Assembly (NCBI GenBank): GCA_964487895.1
Contig: CAZASM010000040.1
Span: 1 to 7,042 of the forward strand
DNA from: CAYYYA01 sp964487895
Lineage (GTDB): Bacteria > Patescibacteriota > Patescibacteriia > UBA1558 > 2-01-FULL-52-15
Length of the DNA: 7,042 nt
Direction: 5' to 3'
Position 1 is the first letter of the stretch; each line of letters starts with the position of its first letter. Made by a program: the position numbers and the translations under genes. Below, in pieces: positions 1 through 5,122 of this stretch. The notes beneath the pieces were generated by a model that saw nothing but the letters and a program-made list of their open reading frames with translations, searched no databases and was not told where the DNA came from.

Positions 1-56
1 ATGTTTATGTGATTTGTAAAGATTCTCGTAGCATCAATATCAATGTTGATTTTCAT
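1..56 (-). CDS. Possible start of a further minus-strand gene (partial)
   Basis: An ATG at 56-54 overlaps the TGA of the GIY-YIG gene in an ATGA arrangement, and its frame stays open for 18 codons to the window edge (MKINIDIDATRIFTNHIN). This would fit a translationally coupled downstream gene. The piece is too short to recognise and no upstream AGGAG is seen, so it may equally be chance. The opposite strand is also open here, without recognisable content. Confidence 0.2.
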   Translation of the reverse strand, partial: MKINIDIDATRIFTNHIN

Positions 57-262
57 TTTGTACTTTTTAAATATAGCTCGCGCCGAATTGAATCTTCCTT
101 AACAAGAAAAGCCTCATAAAAAACCAGTCTTAAATTCTTCATTCTGGCAGTTGTCCAGGTCTTGTGATCTTGATGTTCCTTTAAACGACGGTCTAAATTT
201 TCAGTCCTTCCTGTATATAATCTACCACTTAATTGATCTTGTAAAATATAAACGAAATACAT
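53..262 (-). CDS. Small stand-alone GIY-YIG domain protein, short C-terminus
   Basis: This is a 69-residue protein, taking ATG at 262 as the start. It is a minimal GIY-YIG nuclease-fold domain: VYIL at residues 4-7 (GIY strand), LYTG at 15-18 (YIG strand), NLDRRLKEH at 22-30 supplying the active-site arginine, and RRELYLKS at 60-67 supplying the conserved glutamate (E62). Many family members run some 10-20 residues beyond the YLKS motif; this one stops at once, so it may be truncated, although the catalytic residues are kept. An in-frame GTG at 271 would add three residues. I prefer the ATG because family members usually begin at this tyrosine-rich strand and because a TAGAAT -10 box at 274-279 would place the transcript start after the GTG. 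Whether it cuts DNA, and its target, cannot be told from sequence. The fold is clear; the role is unknown. Confidence 0.8.
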   Translation of the reverse strand: MYFVYILQDQLSGRLYTGRTENLDRRLKEHQDHKTWTTARMKNLRLVFYEAFLVKEDSIRRELYLKSTK

Positions 263-273
263 AGCTTTCACAA

Positions 274-279
274 ATTCTA
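274..279 (-). promoter_or_regulatory. Candidate -10 box for the left GIY-YIG gene
   Basis: On the minus strand TAGAAT (5 of 6 matches to TATAAT) lies 11 nt ahead of the ATG at 262, so the expected transcript start near 267 leaves a leader of only about 5 nt. I see no good -35 box 16-18 nt upstream, and no Shine-Dalgarno sequence beyond a weak GAAAG. This is a motif match only. Confidence 0.35.
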
Positions 280-311
280 ATTGTTAATGACCCTGTTTAT
301 ATTGAGACCAA

Positions 312-373
312 CCCCGTACCACGGAGGGTACGGGGCCCTGAACTCTACGTAGTTCAGGGTTTCACCACGGCGG
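312..373. repeat. Twin-hairpin palindromic element with flanking direct repeat (REP/BIME-like)
   Basis: Two perfect 9-bp hairpins stand back to back with no gap. The first pairs CCCCGTACC (312-320) with GGTACGGGG (327-335) across a 6-nt loop. The second pairs CCCTGAACT (336-344) with AGTTCAGGG (351-359), also across a 6-nt loop. The 10-mer ACCACGG[A/C]GG occurs at 318-327, reaching into the first loop, and again at 364-373 after the second hairpin. The element is far more GC-rich than the AT-rich DNA on either side. It lies between divergent gene starts and has no following T-run, so it is not an ordinary terminator for either neighbour. The layout resembles REP or BIME elements mobilised by RAYT transposases. 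No transposase is in the window, so that assignment is a guess. Confidence 0.6.
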
Positions 374-463
374 CAAATAAAATAACTTGCTAAAGATACA
401 AAATTTGTTGATTTTTGTCAATGTTAAAAAGCTACAAAAACTGGCTTTTTTTGCTAAAATAGC

Positions 464-469
464 TATACT
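464..469 (+). promoter_or_regulatory. Candidate -10 box of the lipid operon (leaderless-type spacing)
   Basis: TATACT (5 of 6 matches to TATAAT) ends 6 nt ahead of the ATG at 476, which would put the transcript start at or next to that ATG. The upstream 20 nt contain no Shine-Dalgarno sequence. The only -35 candidate at 17-nt spacing is CTGGCT at 441-446, which is poor. A second -10-like TAAAAT sits at 455-460 and would give a leader of about 9 nt. Confidence 0.4.
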
Positions 470-475
470 TCGACT

Positions 476-1573
476 ATGATTATCGGTATAGATGCCACCA
501 GAGCGAATAAACCCCAGAAAACCGGCGTAGAATGGTACTGCTTTTTTTTAATCAAAGAATTGGTCAAACAAGCTCCTGACGTCACCTTTCGCTTGTATTT
601 CAATACAGCTCCTGAACCGGCTTTACAAAACCTCGGCCCCAACGTGCAATATCGACAGCTCCGTTGGCCTTTCATTTACCTCTGGACTCAGATACGTTTA
701 TCTCTAGAAGTGCTGGTTAATCCGCCAGATGTCCTCTTTATACCTGCTAGCATTATACCTTTCATCTCAGCGAAGCGAACAGTTACTACTATCCATGACG
801 TGGCGTATGAGGTTTACAAACATGACTTATCTCAAAAAAGTCGACTCTACCTCCGCTTAGCATCCTACTGGGCCAAATGGTTTTGTCGAAAAATTATTAC
901 TGTCTCAGAATTTTCTAAAAAAGAAATAATTAAATATTATAAATTTCCAGCAGATAAAATCGCCATCATTTATCTTGGTTTAAATTGGGACGTCATTGCT
1001 ACTTCCAATCAAGTTTCGGCCCCAACAACTGAACCTTATCTCCTCTACGTCGGACGTTTGGAAAGTAAAAAAAATATCGTGCGTTTGATTGAAACCTTCA
1101 ATGCTGTCCGATCAACTGATTGGGGACGTGATTATAAACTATATTTAATCGGCAACACTAGTCGTGGCTGGGACGAAGCAGAAAAAATGATCCAAGAAAA
1201 AAATCTCACTTCAGCCGTCATTAGAACTGGTTGGGTCAGTGAAGAACAAAAGTTTGCTTATCTCCGAGGAGCACGTGCCTACGTGCACTTGGCAAAATAT
1301 GAAGGTTTTGGTTTCGGACCGTTAGAAGCGATGGCAGTTGGTACGCCAGTAGTTATCAATAACGTCACCTCCTTACCAGAAATCTGTGGCGGTCATGCTT
1401 TACTGACCGACGCTGAAGTAGTAACCAGTACAGTAGAAGTTATCCGTCGTGCTACTCAAGATGAAAACTTGCGCAAACAGCTAATCACCAATGGACTTCT
1501 GTGGGCTGAAAAATTTACCTGGCAAAAAACAGCTGAGAAAACTTTAGAAGTTTTGAGAAGTGTTTATGTTTAA
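476..1573 (+). CDS. GT4-family glycosyltransferase (GT-B fold)
   Basis: A 365-residue protein of normal length for a soluble or membrane-associated GT4 retaining glycosyltransferase. The N-terminal acceptor domain opens with IIGIDATRA (2-10) and a TGVEWY segment (16-21), and carries TIHDVAYE (105-112) and VSEFSKKEI (143-151), both typical of the family. The C-terminal nucleotide-sugar domain starts at LLYVGRLESKKNI (189-201). It contains the E-x7-E motif, EGFGFGPLE, with E276 and E284, followed by AVGTPVV (287-293) and SLPEICGG (299-306). Sugar donor and acceptor cannot be read from sequence. It heads a cluster of phospholipid genes and overlaps the next gene by 8 nt, so a glycolipid or envelope glycan product is plausible but inferred. 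The start is fixed by the family N-terminus; there is no Shine-Dalgarno sequence, and a -10-like box lies immediately upstream. Confidence 0.9.
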   Translation: MIIGIDATRANKPQKTGVEWYCFFLIKELVKQAPDVTFRLYFNTAPEPALQNLGPNVQYRQLRWPFIYLWTQIRLSLEVLVNPPDVLFIPASIIPFISAKRTVTTIHDVAYEVYKHDLSQKSRLYLRLASYWAKWFCRKIITVSEFSKKEIIKYYKFPADKIAIIYLGLNWDVIATSNQVSAPTTEPYLLYVGRLESKKNIVRLIETFNAVRSTDWGRDYKLYLIGNTSRGWDEAEKMIQEKNLTSAVIRTGWVSEEQKFAYLRGARAYVHLAKYEGFGFGPLEAMAVGTPVVINNVTSLPEICGGHALLTDAEVVTSTVEVIRRATQDENLRKQLITNGLLWAEKFTWQKTAEKTLEVLRSVYV

Positions 1574-2117
1574 TCTCATCCTCTCTACCATCTATCTACT
1601 GCTCCCAGCCTATGTGGCCAACATGGCGCCCGTCATTGCCGGACGTTTAAATTTCTGGCCCAGTCTCAACAAACCTCTAGATAATAATCAAAAATTCTTA
1701 GGTCAACCAATTTTTGGCGCTGGTAAAACTTGGAGAGGATTATTAATCGGTTGTCTAGCGGCAATTTTAACTTGTGGTTTGCAGTCTGTCTTTTACCAAA
1801 TAGGTTGGATTCGCGGCTTAAGTCCAATCAATTTTTTCCAGATCAACTGGTTTGTCTTTGGACTACTACTCGGCTTCGGAGCTCTCCTGGGAGACATAAT
1901 AAAAAGTTTCATCAAACGCCAAGTGCACATTAGCTCTGGTCAGTCTTGGCCAGTCTTCGACCAATTAGATTTTCTGCTGGGAGCTATCTTGGCGACTTGG
2001 TGGCTTTTCCCTTGGCACAGTAATCGTATTTGGATCGCTATCATTATCACTCTCATTATGCATCCTCTAGCTAATATTGTTGGTTATTTTCTCAAAATTA
2101 AAAAAGTCTGGTGGTAA
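1566..2117 (+). CDS. carS: CarS/DUF46-family CDP-lipid synthase (membrane CTP:phosphatidate-type cytidylyltransferase)
   Basis: A 183-residue integral membrane protein of the CarS family (PF01864, CDP-archaeol synthase), related to bacterial CdsA. Landmarks are LLPAYVANMAPVIAG (12-26), GKTWRG (53-58), GDIIKSFIKR (109-118) and GQSWPVFDQLDF (125-136). The last two correspond to the GD..S..KR and P....D..D signature that binds metal and CTP in CDP-diglyceride synthases. Several hydrophobic segments are visible, at about 4-24, 57-76, 93-110, 136-149 and 156-175. The archaeal enzyme activates unsaturated archaetidic acid with CTP. In a bacterium the likely substrate is phosphatidic acid, since a lipid kinase follows and PgsA and PgpA lie downstream; this is inference. 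ATG 1566 is preferred to GTG 1560 because GAGAAG at 1555-1560 makes a well-spaced ribosome site. It overlaps the glycosyltransferase by 8 nt. Confidence 0.88.
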   Translation: MFNLILSTIYLLLPAYVANMAPVIAGRLNFWPSLNKPLDNNQKFLGQPIFGAGKTWRGLLIGCLAAILTCGLQSVFYQIGWIRGLSPINFFQINWFVFGLLLGFGALLGDIIKSFIKRQVHISSGQSWPVFDQLDFLLGAILATWWLFPWHSNRIWIAIIITLIMHPLANIVGYFLKIKKVWW

Positions 2118-2123
2118 TATAAG

Positions 2124-3002
2124 ATGAAAAAAGTATTAGTCATTTATAATCTAGCTTCTGGCCGCAGACGTCACAACCGTTTAGCTTTTTTAATCAAAAC
2201 AGGATTGAGCCGTCGTGACTATCATCTGGAGTTCAAAAACTACGAGCAATTCCTCACCGATCGTCACCTAGCAGAACATTGGCACTATGACCTGATCATT
2301 GTCGCTGGTGGTGATGGCACGATTCGCCAAGTTGCTACATTTTTATTAAAAAATAATCTCGAGACTCCTATGGCCATTATTCCGATTGGTACTGCAAATA
2401 TGCTAGCGCAGAGTCTCGGTCTACCACGCAACGTCCGGCGGGCTATTAAATTGATACCCCAAGCACAGGTCCAGCGCATCGATATTGGACTGATTAATAA
2501 CGAACATTACTTTCTTGATGCGTTCTGTATTGGCTACGTCGCTGAGCGCATACTTGGAGCTCAACAATCATTGAAACGGCATTTTGGTTTCATGAGCTAT
2601 ATCTTATCTTTTTTCCTTGATCGCAAAGTGCCTCAAAATAAGTATCACTTCACAGTCGATGGCGAACAGTTCAGCTGTGAGGGCAATAGTCTATTTATCG
2701 TCAACACTGCCCGACTCTATGGACTGAGTCCAAAAAGAATCACTGATCTGAAAGATGGTAAATTTGAACTAACCGTAGCAACGAACAAAAGTTTCTGGAG
2801 TTTTTTTGAAGCTACTTTTTTTTATTTTTTCCATCAACAGCCACATAAACACTTAATCATCAGCCATGGTTCTGAGTTTATTATTAAATCTCAGGGCACT
2901 ACCTATCCGCAGATTGATGGCGACTATTTCGAAAGCACCAAAGACAGTATTACCATCAAAGTGCTGAAAGAAAAACTTTTAGTTTTGAAGCCGCATGACT
3001 AA
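2124..3002 (+). CDS. Diacylglycerol/lipid kinase, DagK (DAGKc) family
   Basis: A 292-residue protein matching the usual length of soluble bacterial lipid kinases (DgkB, YegS, BmrU type). The N-terminal catalytic domain has YNLASG (8-13), the nucleotide-binding GGDGT (62-66) and IPIGTANMLA (86-95). The C-terminal beta-sandwich domain has IDIG (119-122), AFCIGY (133-138), DGKFEL (211-216) and QIDGD (263-267); the last holds the conserved aspartate near the active site, with D where many relatives have E. The family phosphorylates diacylglycerol or related lipids with ATP. Here it would supply phosphatidic acid to the CarS-like enzyme encoded just upstream. Only 6 nt separate it from that gene, and its stop overlaps pgpA by 8 nt, so coupling is likely. 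The exact lipid substrate is not readable from sequence. Confidence 0.88.
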   Translation: MKKVLVIYNLASGRRRHNRLAFLIKTGLSRRDYHLEFKNYEQFLTDRHLAEHWHYDLIIVAGGDGTIRQVATFLLKNNLETPMAIIPIGTANMLAQSLGLPRNVRRAIKLIPQAQVQRIDIGLINNEHYFLDAFCIGYVAERILGAQQSLKRHFGFMSYILSFFLDRKVPQNKYHFTVDGEQFSCEGNSLFIVNTARLYGLSPKRITDLKDGKFELTVATNKSFWSFFEATFFYFFHQQPHKHLIISHGSEFIIKSQGTTYPQIDGDYFESTKDSITIKVLKEKLLVLKPHD

Positions 3003-3435
3003 AATTGCTCAGCTCTGCGCCACCTTTGGTCGCGTCGGCTATCTACCAGCTTCCGGAACGATTGCCACTGCCATTGTTTTTATTGTCGCCTATGTCACAC
3101 GACTCTATCTACCTCTGAGTGGCTGGACCATTCTAATCGCTGTCGTGCTATTGACCCTAGCAACCTATTTCTATAGCCGGATCAGCAGTCAACTTGATCC
3201 CAAAGAAGTGGTCAGCGACGAAGCTATTGCTAGCTTAGTTTTAATCTGGCTCATACCTCACGCCCTTCTCTACTACACCTTAACCTTTATCTTCTTCCGC
3301 TTCTTTGACATCAAAAAGCCACTCGGTATTAAACGGCTGGAAAATCTTCCAGGAGTCTATGGTATTATTAGCGACGATCTGTTAGCCGGTCTCTATACTC
3401 TCGTCTTAATTCGTTTGATACAATTTGTTTCATGA
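2995..3435 (+). CDS. pgpA: Phosphatidylglycerophosphatase A
   Basis: A 146-residue membrane protein of the PgpA family, which removes the phosphate from phosphatidylglycerol-phosphate to give phosphatidylglycerol. Family marks are the N-terminal FGRVGYLPASGT (11-22), corresponding to FG.G..p.sPGT; DPKEVVSDE (68-76) with the conserved acidic pair D75-E76; FRFFDIKKP (101-109); and GVYGIISDDLLAG (120-132) with D127-D128. Several substitutions occur beside invariant positions: SGT instead of PGT at 20-22, DEAIAS instead of DE.vG., and GVYGI instead of GG.GI. The acidic catalytic residues are intact. Hydrophobic segments lie at about 25-40, 44-61, 80-101 and 126-144. The ATG overlaps the end of the kinase gene by 8 nt and the stop overlaps pgsA by 4 nt (ATGA), the tightest coupling in the operon. 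Confidence 0.88.
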   Translation: MTKIAQLCATFGRVGYLPASGTIATAIVFIVAYVTRLYLPLSGWTILIAVVLLTLATYFYSRISSQLDPKEVVSDEAIASLVLIWLIPHALLYYTLTFIFFRFFDIKKPLGIKRLENLPGVYGIISDDLLAGLYTLVLIRLIQFVS

Positions 3436-4040
3436 GCTTCTACCAAACTAAAGAACGCCTCGCTCGACAACTAGTCAAATATATTCCTCGTTGGATCACT
3501 CCTACACATCTCAGTCTTCTGAGACTATTTTTAGCTTTACCAATTATTTATTTATTACTCAATCAGCATCAAACACTCGCACTGATTGTCTTTATCTTTT
3601 CTGCACTATTAGATTTCATCGATGGACCATTAGCGCGCGCAACCAATCAGGTCACTACCTTAGGCAAACTGCTAGACCCTTTCGCAGATAAAGTTATGAT
3701 CCTACCAGTAGTTTGCTTACTCGGACCGTACTATATCTCCTTAGCTTTAATCGGTTTGATATTGGGCTTAGAATTAACACTTATTGTCATCAGCGTGATT
3801 CTGAAACCGATATTAGAACGTCGCGGTATAAAAAAACCACTAGGAGCTAATATCTTTGGTAAATATAAAATGTCTGTGCAGGTTGTTTTAGTTCTGCTGT
3901 TTTTCCTAGCTCCGCTGACAACGACTACACGCTTGATAGCCACACTGTTAGCTACCATAGTTGTCTTACTCTCAGCTGCGAGTATCATTAAACATACTAT
4001 GTCTAATCCTCATGATGATCCAAACAAAATCAGTCTCTGA
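3432..4040 (+). CDS. pgsA: CDP-alcohol phosphatidyltransferase, probable PG-phosphate synthase
   Basis: A 202-residue integral membrane enzyme. The complete CDP-alcohol phosphatidyltransferase signature D-x2-D-G-x2-A-R-x8-G-x3-D-x3-D is present without change at residues 61-86. D61, D64, D82 and D86 are the metal and catalytic aspartates. The helix ahead carries TPTHLSLLRLFLALP (23-37), typical of PgsA-like enzymes. About six hydrophobic segments are visible, the last near 163-186, followed by a polar tail. The family joins a CDP-lipid to an alcohol; the immediate neighbour pgpA argues for glycerol-3-phosphate, giving PG-phosphate. Other acceptors, such as the inositol-phosphate used by related enzymes, cannot be ruled out from the motif alone. 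Its start overlaps pgpA as ATGA, and its end overlaps the DUF488 gene. Confidence 0.87.
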   Translation: MSFYQTKERLARQLVKYIPRWITPTHLSLLRLFLALPIIYLLLNQHQTLALIVFIFSALLDFIDGPLARATNQVTTLGKLLDPFADKVMILPVVCLLGPYYISLALIGLILGLELTLIVISVILKPILERRGIKKPLGANIFGKYKMSVQVVLVLLFFLAPLTTTTRLIATLLATIVVLLSAASIIKHTMSNPHDDPNKISL

Positions 4041-4413
4041 ACCTCGCGAAGCCAGTGACGGTCTGCGACTGTTCATCAGCAGCTATCTACCCAAGTCCGG
4101 CTATCCCGACATGGACCTCTGGTTCCCTGAACTTGGTAGTCCTTTAGAACTGATCATCAACTGGGGCTCTGAGCGTTACGATTGGGATAAATTTGTCGTT
4201 GCCTATGCTGAACAGTTACAACAGCCTGAACTGCAATCACTTCTGAGAACTATTATTGAGCAAGCAAAAAAACAGGCCATTACCTTACTTGGTCAGGCCA
4301 AGCAGGATGAGATCTGTCATCGGAGTATCTTAAAAAAAACTATAACTTTGTTAGCGGAAAATGATCCGACGCCTTCACCAGAGCAAAACAAGCTAGATAT
4401 GGGAGCAGACTAA
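4015..4413 (+). CDS. DUF488 family protein
   Basis: A 132-residue protein recognised as DUF488 (PF04343). The N-terminus IQTKSVSEPREASDGLR (2-18) matches the family's KRVYEPREESDG-type opening. DLWFPELGSP (34-43) matches the D.WLKEL.PS segment, YDWDKFVVAY (55-64) the W..F...Y segment, and AITLLGQAKQDEICHRS (88-104) the V.LL...d...CHR.. motif. The biochemical role of the family is not established to my knowledge; the C-H-R motif (101-103) is its likely functional site. The frame is open back to a TTG at 3961, but the family start fits ATG 4015, or ATG 4012 with one extra Met, so it overlaps pgsA by 26-29 nt. No clear Shine-Dalgarno sequence precedes it. Its last 74 nt lie antisense to the end of the convergent membrane-protein gene. 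No T-run terminator follows. Confidence 0.8.
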   Translation: MIQTKSVSEPREASDGLRLFISSYLPKSGYPDMDLWFPELGSPLELIINWGSERYDWDKFVVAYAEQLQQPELQSLLRTIIEQAKKQAITLLGQAKQDEICHRSILKKTITLLAENDPTPSPEQNKLDMGAD

Positions 4414-4870
4414 AGATAATAAGCCAAGCGATTGGCCATGGTAGAGATTGTAACGTAGCGCCTATGATTATATGAAGTGCGCCTACTACAAACAGATATG
4501 ACAGCACCGCGAAGGTGATCTTTTGTCGCTGGGTAAATCGGGAAATAGCATCCATGAGACTATACATAAGCGCAGCGATAATAATGAAGAATAGTTTATA
4601 AAAGCTCTCGCTTCTGGTAGCTCCTGCCAAACCTGCCATTACCAGTGAAATCGCGATAGAAATACCTTGTAGTAAAGTAACCTGCCGATGTAGTGCTAAG
4701 ATTCCTGAAAATACCAATAGCACAAGCGCAAAAAATAAGAAATACATAACCGAATTTTGCAAACTAGCATCAATAGCGCTGTCACGCCCTAGAATCGCTG
4801 ACCAGCCAACCATTGCCGCTCCAAGTGGCAAGACAAAAGCTAAAATATATTTATCGAGAAAGGTATTCAT
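4340..4870 (-). CDS. Six-helix integral membrane protein, function unknown
   Basis: A 176-residue, strongly hydrophobic protein that I do not recognise. Six membrane segments are readable at about 7-27, 40-60, 66-84, 90-109, 117-138 and 145-165, with short polar connectors and a basic stretch (RFTQRQK, 111-117) before helix five. No catalytic motif stands out. The ATG at 4870 is chosen because AGGAG at 4880-4884 lies 9 nt upstream and a good promoter precedes it; the frame is open another 13 codons back but without such signals. The gene has its own promoter and lies after the tRNA terminator, so it is probably a separate unit. Its 3' end runs 74 nt into the convergent DUF488 gene, so the last helix is partly encoded antisense to that protein's tail. 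Confidence 0.7.
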   Translation of the reverse strand: MNTFLDKYILAFVLPLGAAMVGWSAILGRDSAIDASLQNSVMYFLFFALVLLVFSGILALHRQVTLLQGISIAISLVMAGLAGATRSESFYKLFFIIIAALMYSLMDAISRFTQRQKITFAVLSYLFVVGALHIIIGATLQSLPWPIAWLIIFSLLPYLACFALVKASDHFPLTKL

Positions 4871-4899
4871 TAATTTATTCTCCTGACTAAAACATATAG

Positions 4900-4928
4900 A
4901 TACTAGCACGATATTTTTTTAAAATCAA
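4900..4928 (-). promoter_or_regulatory. Promoter for the six-helix membrane protein
   Basis: On the minus strand TTGATT (4923-4928) and TAGTAT (4900-4905) are separated by exactly 17 nt, and TGC directly before the -10 makes an extended -10. The expected start near 4893 gives a leader of about 23 nt containing AGGAG at 4880-4884. Each hexamer matches the consensus at 4 of 6 positions; spacing and position give the call its weight. Confidence 0.6.
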
Positions 4929-5003
4929 AAGACAGCCCAGTACGTTACTTGGTCATGCCAATCGAGACGAGTTCTATCATAGAAGCTTATTTCAAAGGGT
5001 GTT

Positions 5004-5033
5004 GAAAAATAAAAAAGAGATACATTAGTATCC
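5004..5033 (-). terminator. Intrinsic terminator downstream of the tRNA with CAT anticodon
   Basis: On the minus strand GATAC (5032-5028) pairs with GTATC (5023-5019) across a TAAT loop, with one more G-T pair at the base. It is followed by TCTTTTTTATTTTT (5018-5005). It starts 13 nt after the CCA end of the tRNA and would end the tRNA/GIY-YIG transcript. The stem is short, but the T-tract is strong and the position is right. Confidence 0.7.
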
Positions 5034-5045
5034 TTATTGGTGATT

Positions 5046-5122
5046 TGGTAGCGACGAGTGGAATTGCACCACTGACCTCGGGCTTATGAGTCCCGCGCTC
5101 TAACTAACTGAGCTACGTCGCC
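5046..5122 (-). tRNA. tRNA with CAT anticodon: elongator Met (or Ile2)
   Basis: A 77-nt cloverleaf including an encoded CCA: acceptor GGCGACG/CGTCGCT (G1-T72 wobble), D-stem GCTC/GAGC, anticodon stem CGGGA/GCCCG around loop CTCATAA, variable loop AGGTC, and T-stem AGTGG/CCACT. It lacks initiator features: pair 1-72 is a wobble rather than a mismatch, and the G-C run is shifted by one. It could be elongator tRNA-Met, or tRNA-Ile2 whose C34 is modified to lysidine; the sequence does not decide. Three oddities are seen: the D-loop AGTTAGTTA has A where G18 is expected, the T-loop TGCAATT has G at position 55, and pair 31-39 is an A/G mismatch. The first 3 nt lie inside a hairpin arm and the first 23 nt inside an upstream reading frame. 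Confidence 0.93.

Noticed and set aside
312..359. Twin hairpins read as an intrinsic terminator
   Set aside because: They lie between divergent gene starts and neither strand has a T-run directly after them.
463..675. Minus-strand open frame over the start of the glycosyltransferase
   Set aside because: It is a shadow frame opposite a well-supported gene and has no family features.
3961..4014. Longer DUF488 protein starting at TTG 3961
   Set aside because: The extra residues lie wholly over the end of pgsA and match nothing in the family; the family start fits ATG 4015 or 4012.
4423..4436. GCCAA-GCGA-TTGGC hairpin after the DUF488 stop as the operon terminator
   Set aside because: The 5-bp stem has no following T-run on either strand and lies inside the coding part of the convergent membrane-protein gene.
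4871..4909. Longer form of the six-helix membrane protein
   Set aside because: The upstream in-frame start lies over the -10 region and lacks a ribosome site, whereas ATG 4870 has AGGAG 9 nt ahead.
4972..4984. Short inverted repeat TTCTA-TCA-TAGAA upstream of the membrane-protein promoter as an operator
   Set aside because: A 5-bp AT-rich repeat is common by chance and no regulator is encoded nearby.
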